NCBI GenBank assembly: GCA_032718475.1
Contig: JAUCBJ010006979.1
Location: 1-37,756 of the forward strand
DNA: 37,756 bases
DNA from: Nemertoderma westbladi
Lineage: Eukaryota > Xenacoelomorpha > Nemertodermatida > Nemertodermatidae
Direction: 5' to 3'
The notes beneath the pieces are model-generated. The model did not search any database. It saw nothing but the letters and a program-made list of their open reading frames with translations, and was not told the DNA's origin. Within the stretch, counting starts at the first letter, position 1; the number at the start of each line of letters is the position of its first letter. Positions 1-9,393 of this stretch are shown here, piece by piece. A program made the translations under genes and the position numbers.

Positions 1-2
1 AT

Positions 3-179
3 CGTAATGGTACGTATATGGACTTCTTAACTACCGGCCACCCTATCGATTTACACGATACGGACGATGTGGATACCGAAAGGGAAATGGTTTTATTTAA
101 ATATCATACCCAACGGAATCGGAACGATAAGCCAAGAATGGAACACGAGAATTCTATTCGAAATCAACTCGAAGGATAG
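3..179 (+). CDS. C-terminal end of an unrecognised protein, cut by the window edge
   Basis: A reading frame is open from the first bases to a TAG at 177-179 (58 codons). It is rich in D, E, R and N, with a run of alternating acidic residues (DLHDTDDVDTERE) and a basic, Asn-rich end. I do not recognise it. It lies upstream of the copy 1 exonuclease-like/zinc-knuckle gene on the same strand, so it could be the N-terminal part of that protein or the end of an upstream gag/pol gene. At this length an open frame can be chance, so the call is weak. Confidence 0.3.
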   Translation, partial: RNGTYMDFLTTGHPIDLHDTDDVDTEREMVLFKYHTQRNRNDKPRMEHENSIRNQLEG

Positions 180-381
180 AACGTGGAAGAAGGTTGATAC
201 AGACAAATAAAGGAGAACCACTGGAGAAGAGACATGGGTTAATGTCCAGGGTCCATAATGTGAATAGTTTTCCCCGGGGCACGGGTGCTCGCGGGCGGTC
301 TCCTTCGGGAGGCTGTAACTTTCTCTTCCTTCATCGTTTTCCTGTAATTATTGTGATCAGTGTCACAATTAAAAGGCAAGA
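180..381. other. Non-coding stretch with a UUCG-loop hairpin
   Basis: No convincing gene. A GC-rich patch at 270-315 contains a 6-bp stem closed by TTCG (298-313, GTCTCC-TTCG-GGAGGC, counting one G-T pair). This is the same tetraloop type that is repeated in the BEL LTRs at 9839-9951 and 26411-27046. Confidence 0.35.
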
Positions 382-711
382 ATGAATGATGATGTGACGG
401 AAAACACATCCATTGTGGTATCTTATGGATACTATCGTATATCCTCCCTCCTCTCTACTCCTCTTACCCTCTTATACATTGTTACTAAAGATACGACATA
501 TTTCGTCCCACCTTCTCTTCCCAACGTGCTCGGAGCTTTGGGAGACGATCGACCAATTAGTGCCGTATCTTGGTATGGATCATACCTCCTCTTACTAAAC
601 CCCCACACTTTAAAAATCATCTGGATGCTCATATGGTGTCCGCACCTCCTGTCCATGTGCCATTCTGTTGATATTTATGATATCAACTTCCACCCTCTCG
701 TTGTTGATTAG
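382..711 (+). CDS. Possible N-terminal exonuclease-like segment of copy 1
   Basis: A 109-codon frame opens with ATG at 382 and ends at TAG 709-711. Its middle (hydrophobic strands, then V-P-P-S-L-P-N-V-L and a D-D) can be laid over the segment before exonuclease motif II in copy 2 (L-P-P-E-V-Q-K-I-L at about 23796-23822). The following copy 2 motif K-I-G-S-D-I-K-A-D is not kept here. It is in the same frame as the main copy 1 ORF (1066-2841), but stops at 709 and 1000 separate them, so it would need splicing or is decayed. The alignment is by eye and weak; chance is a real alternative. Confidence 0.28.
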   Translation: MNDDVTENTSIVVSYGYYRISSLLSTPLTLLYIVTKDTTYFVPPSLPNVLGALGDDRPISAVSWYGSYLLLLNPHTLKIIWMLIWCPHLLSMCHSVDIYDINFHPLVVD

Positions 712-1065
712 ATAATCAACCACCACTAGGGATTTCCTTTAAAGTCCACGACCGTGATTCAAGGACTGAAAAGATACGCGGCTAATCTGTGAACAACTGG
801 TACCATTGTGTGTCATAAATCTGGTTGTTCACCTCCCTCAATGATTGGAGATATAAATCTTATAATCTTATGTAGAACAACTGAGGCATTGAACTGGTTG
901 TTCCCTCATCGCACTGGGGATAAATTCAGTTGGAGATAGTCCTCGAATGTTACAATCCTCCTACTGAGATCGTATTTCTTAATATTTTAGAATGCGAAAT
1001 AGTTTTTTCCTCTGCTCTACCATCACTGTCACTGTCGGAAAACATATTGGGCATACAACAGGAAT
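712..1065. other. Spacer or possible intron before the copy 1 main ORF
   Basis: Stops occur in all frames used on either side. The words GAACAACTG and GGTTGTTC recur several times between 700 and 910, giving short inverted repeats. The frame of the next gene is open back to a TAG at 1000-1002. An ACAACAG word at 1056-1062, just before the ATG, could act as a splice acceptor. No other feature seen. Confidence 0.35.
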
Positions 1066-2841
1066 ATGGAGAACATTCCCTACCCCTTCGTTGATACTCA
1101 GCTGATTGCTCCTTGGGCAGAAGGCCGAGGTTTCTTCCGCACTATGTATGCCAATACACCCAGCGACATTACTAAAGTACAACGGACATCCATCGGACAT
1201 CTTGCCTTTCAAGAATATGGATGGAATTTCAAAGTTGGAAATCCTATCAATTACCAGCAAGTATATGGAGATCATTACTCTCGTTTATATTTTGATGGAC
1301 CATTAACTGCGCCTGGTGCCGTATATAGCTTTATGAGTGTTCCACTTCGCCCTTCCTTAGCTATATACACGATCTTTGAAAACGCAGCACTTGCCGGTTG
1401 GCTAGCCGATGTGTGCAGTCGTACCATACGCGCTCACCCATTAATACTTGGAACTAAACTCGCCAAGTTAGACGAACACAATAAGTTCATACGTTTCGAA
1501 TGTTTCCGGCGCTTTCTGACTCCGTTCCGTAATGTCGATAGTCAGTTCAAGGACCGCGCGCTGACCAAACTCAGTCTGAGAGACTCAGCTGCGGAGAAAC
1601 TGAGTAGCGCTGGATTTGCCGTTTTTCAAGACGTTTGTATACAGAACTTACATTCATCTGTTATACAAAGACCCCGAATACCTACAGGTTATTCTGTCGT
1701 GGAAATACAGACAGTGGATCCACTTACTGAGACAGACGCACCCACTTCGTCTATACAGCTGGAAGATGAACCAGTATGCTTGGAATCAGAAGCGATTCAG
1801 CCTACAGCTTCCCGGAGCAGTGACAATGATTATGTCATAGAGTGGTATCAAGGTCCACAACGTCTCACAGCGTACGATTATCGACACGCCAACTACGTTT
1901 CTCGAAAACGTTGTCGATTATGCGCATCGAGAGACCACTTCACCCCTCTAGACTCGAGCGTACCTTGTTCCTATTTCCTCGAACAACCGATGATGGAAAT
2001 ATATTGTGCTTATTGCAGGCTTAATAACTCTCATATTTTTGCCGTCTGCCCACAATTTATGACTCAATGTCACTACTGTCAACTTAAAGGACATGAAAGT
2101 TACAATTGTCCCTTTAATCGCGATTTAGAGAGCGTAGACGAGATGATCACCCTGCGATACATCCGAGCTTGGGAAGCGAACGCGGATTTACATTGCGAAT
2201 CCCGACATCGCTATTACCCTGGACGAGCTTACGAGGGAGTTTACGCGTTCCATCCTTATCTATTCGCGTCGATTGAACAGAAAACACGCGTACCAAGTTA
2301 CGAGTTAATGAAGCGTGTTGGTGAGTGTATTTCCACCAAGTTTGTCAGAAAATACCTTAGAAACGTTAACCCTAATGATATAACCACATATCACCTGATC
2401 AATTTTATCCGTCAGGACCCTGAGTATGGCGACATCTTTGTGAACTCGCATCCTGAACTACAGGAAGTATCTCGGCGACCATATGAATATCGAACCCGAG
2501 AACGCGAGCTGGAGAGAACCATTAAACAGAGAAAGTTCCTCACCACTCACGGTCCACCCACCACTAGTGTCCAGACGACCCGTCAAGGACCCGTAGGAGC
2601 TGCTGTCCTGAGACGCGCTCTAAAGGCCGTTAGACCTCGCTCCACTGAGGTTGATATTAATCAACCAGGTACTTCGACCGGCGGGTATACCGATCGTAAC
2701 CCTACACCTTCTGATGCAATTGTATTGCACCCTTCGCCTAGGAGCTACAGCCCTCCTCGTAAAGTGGCTCGCCCCAAAGAGAAAAGGACTCTTGCTAGCC
2801 TCAAGAAACTGCGTAAACGCCGTCCGCGTAAGAAAGACTAA
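1066..2841 (+). CDS. Exonuclease-like/triple zinc-knuckle protein, copy 1 (intact main ORF)
   Basis: 591 codons without interruption. Residues 1-130 can be aligned with 23928-24260 of the BEL-borne copy 2. Shared points are V-D-T-Q (residues 9-12), S-I-G-H-L-A followed by a Tyr-rich stretch, and Y-T-I-F-E (101-105). This order matches the C-terminal half of DEDDy 3'-5' exonuclease folds (DT..LA, then the Y-x3-D motif), but the last Asp is Glu. Residues about 200-270 form an acidic, Thr/Ser-rich linker. Residues 283-348 hold three zinc knuckles: C-x2-C-x4-H..C, C-x2-C-x5-H-x4-C and C-x2-C-x4-H-x4-C. An alpha-rich region follows, then a Pro/Thr-rich linker and a strongly basic tail (KKLRKRRPRKKD), probably a nuclear or nucleic-acid-binding signal. 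There is no signal peptide or membrane segment. The homologous gene inside the BEL element suggests this is a retroelement gene or one captured from it. The ATG at 1066 is the first in frame; a spliced 5' extension is possible. Confidence 0.75.
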   Translation: MENIPYPFVDTQLIAPWAEGRGFFRTMYANTPSDITKVQRTSIGHLAFQEYGWNFKVGNPINYQQVYGDHYSRLYFDGPLTAPGAVYSFMSVPLRPSLAIYTIFENAALAGWLADVCSRTIRAHPLILGTKLAKLDEHNKFIRFECFRRFLTPFRNVDSQFKDRALTKLSLRDSAAEKLSSAGFAVFQDVCIQNLHSSVIQRPRIPTGYSVVEIQTVDPLTETDAPTSSIQLEDEPVCLESEAIQPTASRSSDNDYVIEWYQGPQRLTAYDYRHANYVSRKRCRLCASRDHFTPLDSSVPCSYFLEQPMMEIYCAYCRLNNSHIFAVCPQFMTQCHYCQLKGHESYNCPFNRDLESVDEMITLRYIRAWEANADLHCESRHRYYPGRAYEGVYAFHPYLFASIEQKTRVPSYELMKRVGECISTKFVRKYLRNVNPNDITTYHLINFIRQDPEYGDIFVNSHPELQEVSRRPYEYRTRERELERTIKQRKFLTTHGPPTTSVQTTRQGPVGAAVLRRALKAVRPRSTEVDINQPGTSTGGYTDRNPTPSDAIVLHPSPRSYSPPRKVARPKEKRTLASLKKLRKRRPRKKD

Positions 2842-3212
2842 CTGTTTAGAGTATCTTTAGGTTTTAGAAACTGTGATTTTTATATTTTATAGACTGAAAT
2901 CCCATTTTCTGGGAGCGGTGTAAAAGCCTTTGCTGAATTGCCCCGTTATTTTTATTATTTTTACATTAAAATACTCTGTAGTTGATTTCATAGGTGTAAG
3001 AGACCGTATTATTGCTGTATCGGTGTTTTTTAGAGGATCTAAGAGCTATTTCCTCCGTATGTGTACTGTGGAAGGCATAGTTGATGATTCTATGGCAATT
3101 CCGTGACGCAAAAGGGGATAGATACTCTTGAACAGTAGTTACTATGACGACGGTTAACAGCTGATATTCATACGTGTCGATTTTCTTTGTTCTACGGCAT
3201 CTCTTAGTTCAG

Positions 3213-3300
3213 TCAGCCAATCAGAGCATTTTTATGGCTCTTGTACAGAAATTTCCTAGAAATCACGCAATGCATTATGGGCAGTGTTTACATTCTGTCC
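3213..3300 (+). promoter_or_regulatory. Promoter-like patch: CCAAT box and GCATTATGGG motif
   Basis: CAGCCAATCAGAGC at 3213-3226 is an excellent CCAAT box. About 50 bp on, GCATTATGGG resembles the core of ZNF143/SBF-type promoter sites (reverse complement CCCATAATGC). With the donor at 3548 this would fit a U3-R-U5 or a host first exon. Inference only. Confidence 0.3.
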
Positions 3301-3541
3301 TGAGCCAGGAAAGAACGGCTTTGGAATATTTTGTGCTTTTCTGCTTTTAGCCTAACACTAGTAGGCTTAATTATAAGGACATATATCCGTTATCTCACTG
3401 ACTTAATATCTCACTGGTTATCTCACTGCATTTATCTTACTTAACATTACTGCTTTGCTGTCGGTTATTCATTATATTTGTTGATGAATTATTATATTTG
3501 GAATAACGATAAATAACCCCGAAAACCCAATATTCTTGATA

Positions 3542-3556
3542 TACAGAAGGTAAGAG
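3542..3556 (+). promoter_or_regulatory. Strong splice-donor-like sequence
   Basis: ACAGAAG|GTAAGAGA matches the metazoan donor consensus closely, 3' of the CCAAT-containing patch. No partner acceptor or downstream exon was recognised. Confidence 0.3.
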
Positions 3557-4117
3557 AGAGACAGGTTACATATAACGATTGTGACTTATGTTAAAGTGGT
3601 TTGAAGTGAATCTAATGTTATTTGATAGACCCTACATAGTCGGTCTGTGTTCCTTTTATATGTGTGACTAAAATCAGTGAAGATCGGCAGATTAGTGTGC
3701 AGTATTGTGCAGCGTTGTGTATGAGCGAGACTGATAACGAAGCATTTCCTAAAGAATGCGCCATATATGTGAATTGTAACTAAGCCATATCGTTGTGAGT
3801 AGTTTAAGTCATAACTCTGTTTATATAGATAGAGCGCCACGTCCTAAAGGAACTGTTAATATTCCCCGAAGGTGAATAATATTGTCAGAGATTATATAAT
3901 ACTGTCAGTCGAATAATACATTAGGCTTACATAGCAATAAGATTAAGCTGTCGAAGTCAATCTCCCGGGTATATCCAGCGGGTGAATGATCGCGCACAGA
4001 TTGGTTTCAACTAGTGTAGTGAATCAAATACTTGTCAGAGGCTAAAAGCGATTTATTATCTAGAAGACATCCTAATTTGGCGGGTTAAACTGCCAAAGGT
4101 CTGAAAGCGCGAACATT

Positions 4118-4490
4118 GGTGCTAGCACCAAATTTTGAAAACCATCAAATATATCAATTGAGTGTGTCACCTTGTTTCTTGCGTTATACGGGTTTGTGAT
4201 GGTTCTGAATTCAATGGAATCAGTAAAAATTTCATACGAGTTCTCAAACTTGTATTTTTCGCCGGTGGGTGAAAATTGTTGTGCCAGCACCAAATTTTGG
4301 AAAATATGCAAATTGATAAGTAGATAGTATCACCTTGTTTCTTGCGTTATACTGGTTTATGAGGGTCCTGAATCCGATGGAATCAATAAAAACAGCACTG
4401 GACATCGCAAACTTATACTTTTTGGTGATGGGTACGAAATTAGGTGCTAGCACCAAAATTTGCCAAATTACGCCGAAAAATACAAGTAGC
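4118..4490. repeat. 162-bp tandem repeat with a palindromic GGTGCTAGCACC start
   Basis: Two full units and the start of a third begin at about 4118, 4281 and 4443, each opening with a version of GGTGCTAGCACC followed by AAATTTTG. Each full unit contains the shared word CACCTTGTTTCTTGCGTTATA. Because 162 is 54 codons, the minus strand reads open over parts of two units as a peptide-like repeat; I treat this as a by-product of the period, since the frame shifts between units. A weak further relative (GGTGCTGCAATAT) lies near 4783. Confidence 0.7.
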
Positions 4491-5063
4491 AATGATCTGG
4501 CATATTAGAAATGTATTCCATTAGAATCAGCGCCCTCGAAAACCTGAAAATGTGAATTTATAGCATCGTATAAGTGAATTACAAATTTTGTATTCTAAAT
4601 GAAAAGTGCTGGTTACTTGTTTTTTTCATTTTTTTCCTACGCAGAGAGGACTAAACAGCCATTTATAGTAATCATATCTTTTTTAATATTTTCCAATGTA
4701 TTTTGCACCCCAGAAAACCTGTATTGAAAAATAATTAGCCGAAAATGAAACTTTCAAATTTGGTGAAAATTGTGCACTACTGGTAATTTTGGTGCTGCAA
4801 TATAACCACCCAAGTACATTTTTTGAAAATTTTTTTTCGGTCGGATTCAGACAAGTGATACCTTAGACAAGAGTAGGTCGAAAAGATTTACCCCAACTAC
4901 ACCCAACTTTCATCCAACTACACCAAACTTCCACAAATTACAATATGTACAGTAAAAAACTCTGAACTTCTTCGAGGAATTGCTGAGATATGAGCTTTTA
5001 AAAGTTTCATGTACTGTATGTTGCCCCCACTGCTGAGCAATTATGAAAATAACAAACTAACGT
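4491..5063. other. AT-rich non-coding stretch
   Basis: No gene seen. A short run of CCAACTACAC-like words at 4890-4940 (Thr/Pro-like if translated) matches another run at 6432-6512 inside the inverted repeat, so the two regions share a repeat family. Confidence 0.4.
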
Positions 5064-5442
5064 TTTATATTTAATGCAGGTTGGTTCTAGAATAATTGAT
5101 GAATTTAGCAATAAATATACAAAGGAGAGACGCAGAGACTATTGACGAACGATCCAAGCTACAGTATAAAACTAAACTGGCGCTATGGGATTGTGGTGAA
5201 AATGAAAACGTTATTGATACACAGGAGGGTCACCGTCACAGCCTTAACGACGAAATCGCATTGGAAACTTCTGTTATGGGAATAGCAATGCAGATCATTC
5301 GTACAAAGTTAATGAACATAAGTTTTATATTATACAGTATGTTTAAAATGCAATTATAATAATGTAATTATCCTTTTATGTATCATAGAATACAAGAAAA
5401 AGAACTGTAACATTATTTTCAGCAGCTTTATTTTAATCTTGG

Positions 5443-5699
5443 GCCCATGTGAAGAATACCAGACTTTCTGCCGTTATATATCTTACTTTACAGTTGCCCC
5501 CATGTGAAGAATCCCAGGTTTTCATCAAAATCACAGGTTACAAAAGGGCTGAATCTAACCAAAACAATAAACGAAATTTAGCCGTATCAAAACGAAACGT
5601 ATCAAAAAGATAAATTAAAAAAAAATAAAAAATCTTCATATATAAAATTCCAATAAAATGTCGACCAAAAAGTGAAATCCTGGTATTATTCACATGGGC
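5443..5699. mobile_element. MITE in the left arm of the inverted repeat
   Basis: A 257-bp insert bounded by inverted ends GCCCATGTGAAGAAT (5443) and ATTATTCACATGGGC (5699). An extra internal copy of the end (CCCATGTGAAGAATCCCAGG) lies near 5500. The right arm of the inverted repeat is an empty site: there, sequence corresponding to 5420-5440 joins directly to that after 5699 (GCAGCTTTATCTTAAACTTTATGG on the minus strand near 7680, in two parts). Flanking AATCTT/GAACTT suggest a short degenerate target duplication. Confidence 0.7.
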
Positions 5700-6949
5700 G
5701 AACTTTATGGCCTTTATATTAATTAATTTTTAACGAAACAACAGCAATAATTTTAGAACATTTTACATTTTTGATAAACTAAAAGGGGATCTGGTAAGAT
5801 CTGTACAGGTCAAGGGAATTTCTGCAAAGAACTTATTATGATCTTCACATACAGGCAATGCCAGAATGGACAAGATCTCTACAGTATGAGAATCGATAAG
5901 ATCGTTATACATTACAGATCTTACAGTAGTAGAAATAATAATTCATCACACTAGGGTAGAGAATTGCAGACGTTGATCAACGTAATCATATAGACGCGGC
6001 TTGTGGTGCTCTAGTACATACAGTATAATATGTACAGTAGGATATGACAATATTCAGCTTATTTTATTACAAACAACGAAATGGGAGAAGTGTATTTAAT
6101 CTTTCAGACATTCCACCCATTCGAAAATCCTCATGTGATCAACATTGAGGTTTCCAAGCTAAATGCTCACATGTGAATGAATAATGTCACACCCTTTAGG
6201 TATGTTGCTACATAGTCGGATCCCAAGTGAGGTTTCTCATCGGGCTTTAATGTGGATCAGTTGGTGAAAATCTTCAAAAGTTACTTAAGAATGAATTTTT
6301 CATTACAGGCAGACAAGCGGACAGAACGACCGACTGGAGATGAAATTTTGCTCTATTTTTACTAATTGCAATTGTGCGCTAAAGCTCGCCCTGACTGCGT
6401 GACTCCGACCCACAGAAGACAAATCGCTCCAACCAACTACACTCAACTTTGACTCACTTTCACCCAACTACTCTCCACTTCCACCTAACTCTCACCCAAC
6501 TACACCCAACTACATATTGTTATTTTATTACAGAATAAACGTTATTTTCAAAATTTCGTGATCGAGGTTTTCTGCGCTTGTGGGGCGAGCCACGTAGTAA
6601 AGGTGAGCCTTAACGCACAATGATAATTAGTAAATACGTGAAAAAACAGACGGACGTGCGTCCGTCTGTCTGTAATGAAAAATTCCTTCGTAAATAACTT
6701 TTGAAGAATTTAATCATTTTCAACTAAATTTTGTATAGGCACAAAAGAGAAAAAAGTTCCAATATTTAGTTACGGGCATATACCTCTCGAACTTTTGCCT
6801 CCAGATCAAATCGAACTTGTTTCGAACTTGCTAAAGTTCGCGTGCTGCGTGACTCCCCACGAATGTGTAGTACGTAAAAACAAGTATTTTTTTTTAATTA
6901 TAGAGATAATTTAATTATAGTTCAGGCACTAAAAATTCCGATATTCAAG

Positions 6950-7140
6950 GGGAAATCTCCAGGGGAAATTCGACGCAAATAACAGCTGATTACTCTCAAA
7001 AATAAAACTATAACCTGTTCTATTGTGTTTAGTTTATTGTTTTGGTTAAAATAACGTGACACTGTAACCTGTTCCTTTCCCTAAATTGAGAATTTAACAT
7101 TGAGACGGGATATTACTTCGCCAAGGCGGGTTTTGCGTCC
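6950..7140. repeat. Dispersed repeat copy (A)
   Basis: Aligns with 28008-28175: shared words include TCCAGGGGAAA, AACAGCTGATTAC, ACCTGTTCCTTTCCCTAAAT and CCAAGGCGGGTTTTGCGTC. Reverse-complement partial copies occur twice at 33105-33215 (AGGAGCAGGTTACAGTGGCG). It lies in the part of the inverted repeat's right arm that is absent from the left arm. A 14-C homopolymer (7144-7157) follows. Confidence 0.6.
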
Positions 7141-8114
7141 AGTCCCCCCCCCCCCCCTGTCTCAAAATTACTGCATCCATGATGAAACCCCACGTCGCCA
7201 AGTGATCCACATTAAACCCTGATGGGAAACCCCACTTGGAATCCGGGTATGTAGCAACACACCTAAAGGTTGTGACATATTCCCATGTGAGGATTTAGCG
7301 TGGAAACCTCATATTGATCACGAGGATTTCCGAATGGGTGGAATGTCTGAAAGATAAATACACTTAACCCATTTCGTTGTTTGTAATAAAATAAGCTGAA
7401 TATTGGCATATCCTACTGTTCATATACTGTATGTACTAGAGACCACAAGTCACGTCTATATGATTACGTTGATCAACGTACGCAATGCTATACGCAATAT
7501 GTAAAGATCTTGTCCATTCTGGTATCGCCTGTATGTGAAGATCATAATAAATTCTTTGCAGAATTTATCTTGATCTGTACAGATCCCATTTTAGTTTATC
7601 AAAAATGTAAAAAGTTCTAAAATTATTTCTGTTGTTTCTTTACAAATTAATTAATACAGTATAAAGGCCATAAAGTTTAAGATAAAGCTGCTGAAAATAA
7701 TGTTACAGTTTTTTCTTGTATTCTATGATACATAAAAGGATAATTACATTATTATAATTGCATTAAACATACTGTATATGTATAATATAGAACTTATGTC
7801 CATTAACTTTGTACGAATTATCTGCATTGCTATATTCCCACAGCAGAAGTTTCCAATGCGATTTTGTCGTTAAGGTTGTGACGGTGACCCTCCTGTGTAT
7901 CAATACCGTTTTCATTTTCACCGCAATCCCAAAGCGCCAGTTTAGTTTGTACTGTAGCTTAGTTTGGAGTTTTTATGCGTGGTATGTGTAGACATCTATA
8001 GGTATCTGGATCGTTCGTCAATAGTCTCTGCGTCTCTCCTTTGTATATTTATTGCTAAATTCATCAATTATTCTAGAACCAACCTGCAATAAAAATAAAA
8101 TGTTACACGTTACA

Positions 8115-8303
8115 TCCCGTTACACTAACTACACACTACAAACACAACAAATTCCATCAAATTTCCACGAGCTGTTAATGAGATATTGACGATCAAAATT
8201 TGATCCAGGCAGAGAGAGGGACAATGCCAATTTGTCCATTCTAAACTGTAAGGTTCATTCACTTCGTGGCTCGCCCCTTAGTTATTGATTATGTTATTGT
8301 TGA
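8115..8303. repeat. Dispersed repeat copy (B), near-identical to 37509-37701
   Basis: From TCCCGTTACACTAACTAC to TTATGTTATTGTTGA the two copies differ at only a few positions. Both include the word TTCACTTCGTGGCTCGCCCC. A weaker related piece lies at 36463-36530 and a reverse-complement GGGGCGAGCCACG at about 6581. The shared block stops exactly at 8303/37701, where the second copy is interrupted by a hAT-like terminus. Confidence 0.75.
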
Positions 8304-8744
8304 ATATGTTATGCTGCTATGCGGGATGTTATACAATCGTGATTTTGGTTGAAACATTAATTTTATGCCGTAGAGTGATTTTTTTCAATTTTAAACTTTA
8401 TATTTAATTTGGTTTATTCTAATAAAGTAATTTAATGACCTATTCGTTGTACAGCGGATGTGGACGTTAAATATTATAGAAGAAGATTAAAAAAGATTGT
8501 CTTGTTCCTTTTCATTGTTTAAATTAATTGACGGTGGAGTAAAATGCATCACGGTTTATTTCGGTATTATTATTTTGATTTAGACAGGATATATGTTGGC
8601 CTAACTAATTAAATAATTATTAGGAACAGATTATCATTGTTTGTTAACTTTGTTTACTATCATGTTGCAAATTTTGTTTATAAATGCTCAACATGTGCAA
8701 ATTACAGTATTAATATGGTTAGTGCTGGCTGGTAAAAAGTTTAG
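8304..8744. other. AT-rich stretch without recognised features
   Basis: No open frame, repeat or RNA gene that I can support. Confidence 0.4.
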
Positions 8745-9290
8745 CTGACACTCAGATTTGTAATTGAGTACTTGAATTCGTTACTGGATATTTTGATATT
8801 CTCATGGCATTTGTTACTGGGTTCTTGGATTTGTTTCTGACAACTTAGATTTGTAACTGGGCAGTTGAATTTATTACCTGGAACTCAGATTTAAAAATGG
8901 GTGCTCTGATCTGTAACCAGTAACTACAAATCATAACCAGAGACATAAATTCGTAACTGGGTGCTCATCTTTGTAACCAAACACTGATTTTACGTGGGAA
9001 CACAGATTTGTAATCAGGTACCGAGATTCGTAACTGGGAACTCCCATTCGTAACCAACCAGGTTCTCAGATTCATTAATGGTAACTCAGATTCGAAAAAG
9101 AAAATGTCAGATTCACAACCATAAACTAAGATTTGTAACAAGGTGCTCCAATTTCATTTCATTTCATTGATCATTATCATAATTGTGAAAACAGATTCGT
9201 ACCAAGGTGCTTCGATTTGTAACCGAGAACACTAAATTGTTACAGGAATCTCAGATTTGTAACCAGAAAGAGATTTGTAACTTGGTAACG
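8745..9290. repeat. Degenerate minisatellite, unit about 20-24 bp
   Basis: A drifting array of the theme CAGATTTGTAACTGGGAACT, repeated more than 20 times with insertions and losses. It stops shortly before the BEL element. A (ATTTC)n-like word at 9148-9166 interrupts it. Confidence 0.7.
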
Positions 9291-9393
9291 GCAACCAATT
9301 GACAGTTTTTATGAAATAAAATGTCAGTTCCTTATCGGGCCGCTAGACCAGTCCCTAGACAACCTTTATTAATCATTATAACAAGAGTTGTAG

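Larger units (their letters stand above)
2842..4117. other. Non-coding stretch downstream of copy 1, promoter-like in part
   Basis: No coding region supported. About 80 bp after the stop codon a purine-rich GGGAGCGG is followed by TGTAAAAG (2923), which could be a polypurine tract and the start of an LTR. The matching second LTR is not in the window, so this is untested. AT-rich UTR-like sequence follows. A promoter-like patch and a splice donor are listed separately. Confidence 0.3.
5064..8100. repeat. Large imperfect inverted repeat (foldback-type element), about 3 kb
   Basis: The left arm (about 5064-6400) is the reverse complement of the right arm (about 6600-8100). Anchor pairs: the outer TTGCAGG/AATGCAGG plus TTGGTTCTAGAATAATTGATG region at 5079-5100 against 8056-8086; the segment around GGAGAGACGCAGAGAC at 5115-5145 against 8005-8040; the segment around CATTCCACCCATTCG at 6105-6125 against 7332-7350; and the inner segment around 6262-6385 against 6600-6745. 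Each arm has private insertions: a MITE in the left arm (5443-5699), about 430 bp at 6760-7195 and a 40-bp insert near 7980 in the right arm. The centre (6400-6600) holds CCAACTACAC repeats. It could be a long-TIR DNA transposon or an inverted duplication. An 87-codon frame at 5096-5359 in the left arm is probably not a gene. Confidence 0.75.

Noticed and set aside
194-385. 63-codon ORF overlapping the next ATG as ATGA
   Set aside because: Composition is not protein-like and there is no homologue in copy 2; the overlap is probably chance.
4072-4492. Protein with 54-residue repeats on the minus strand
   Set aside because: The frame shifts between units and the sequence is AT-rich tandem DNA.
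5096-5359. 87-codon ORF in the left arm of the inverted repeat
   Set aside because: The matching right-arm sequence has a 40-bp insert and other indels, and no domain is recognised.
8745-9290. CRISPR-like array
   Set aside because: Units are contiguous and degenerate with no spacers, in a eukaryotic context.
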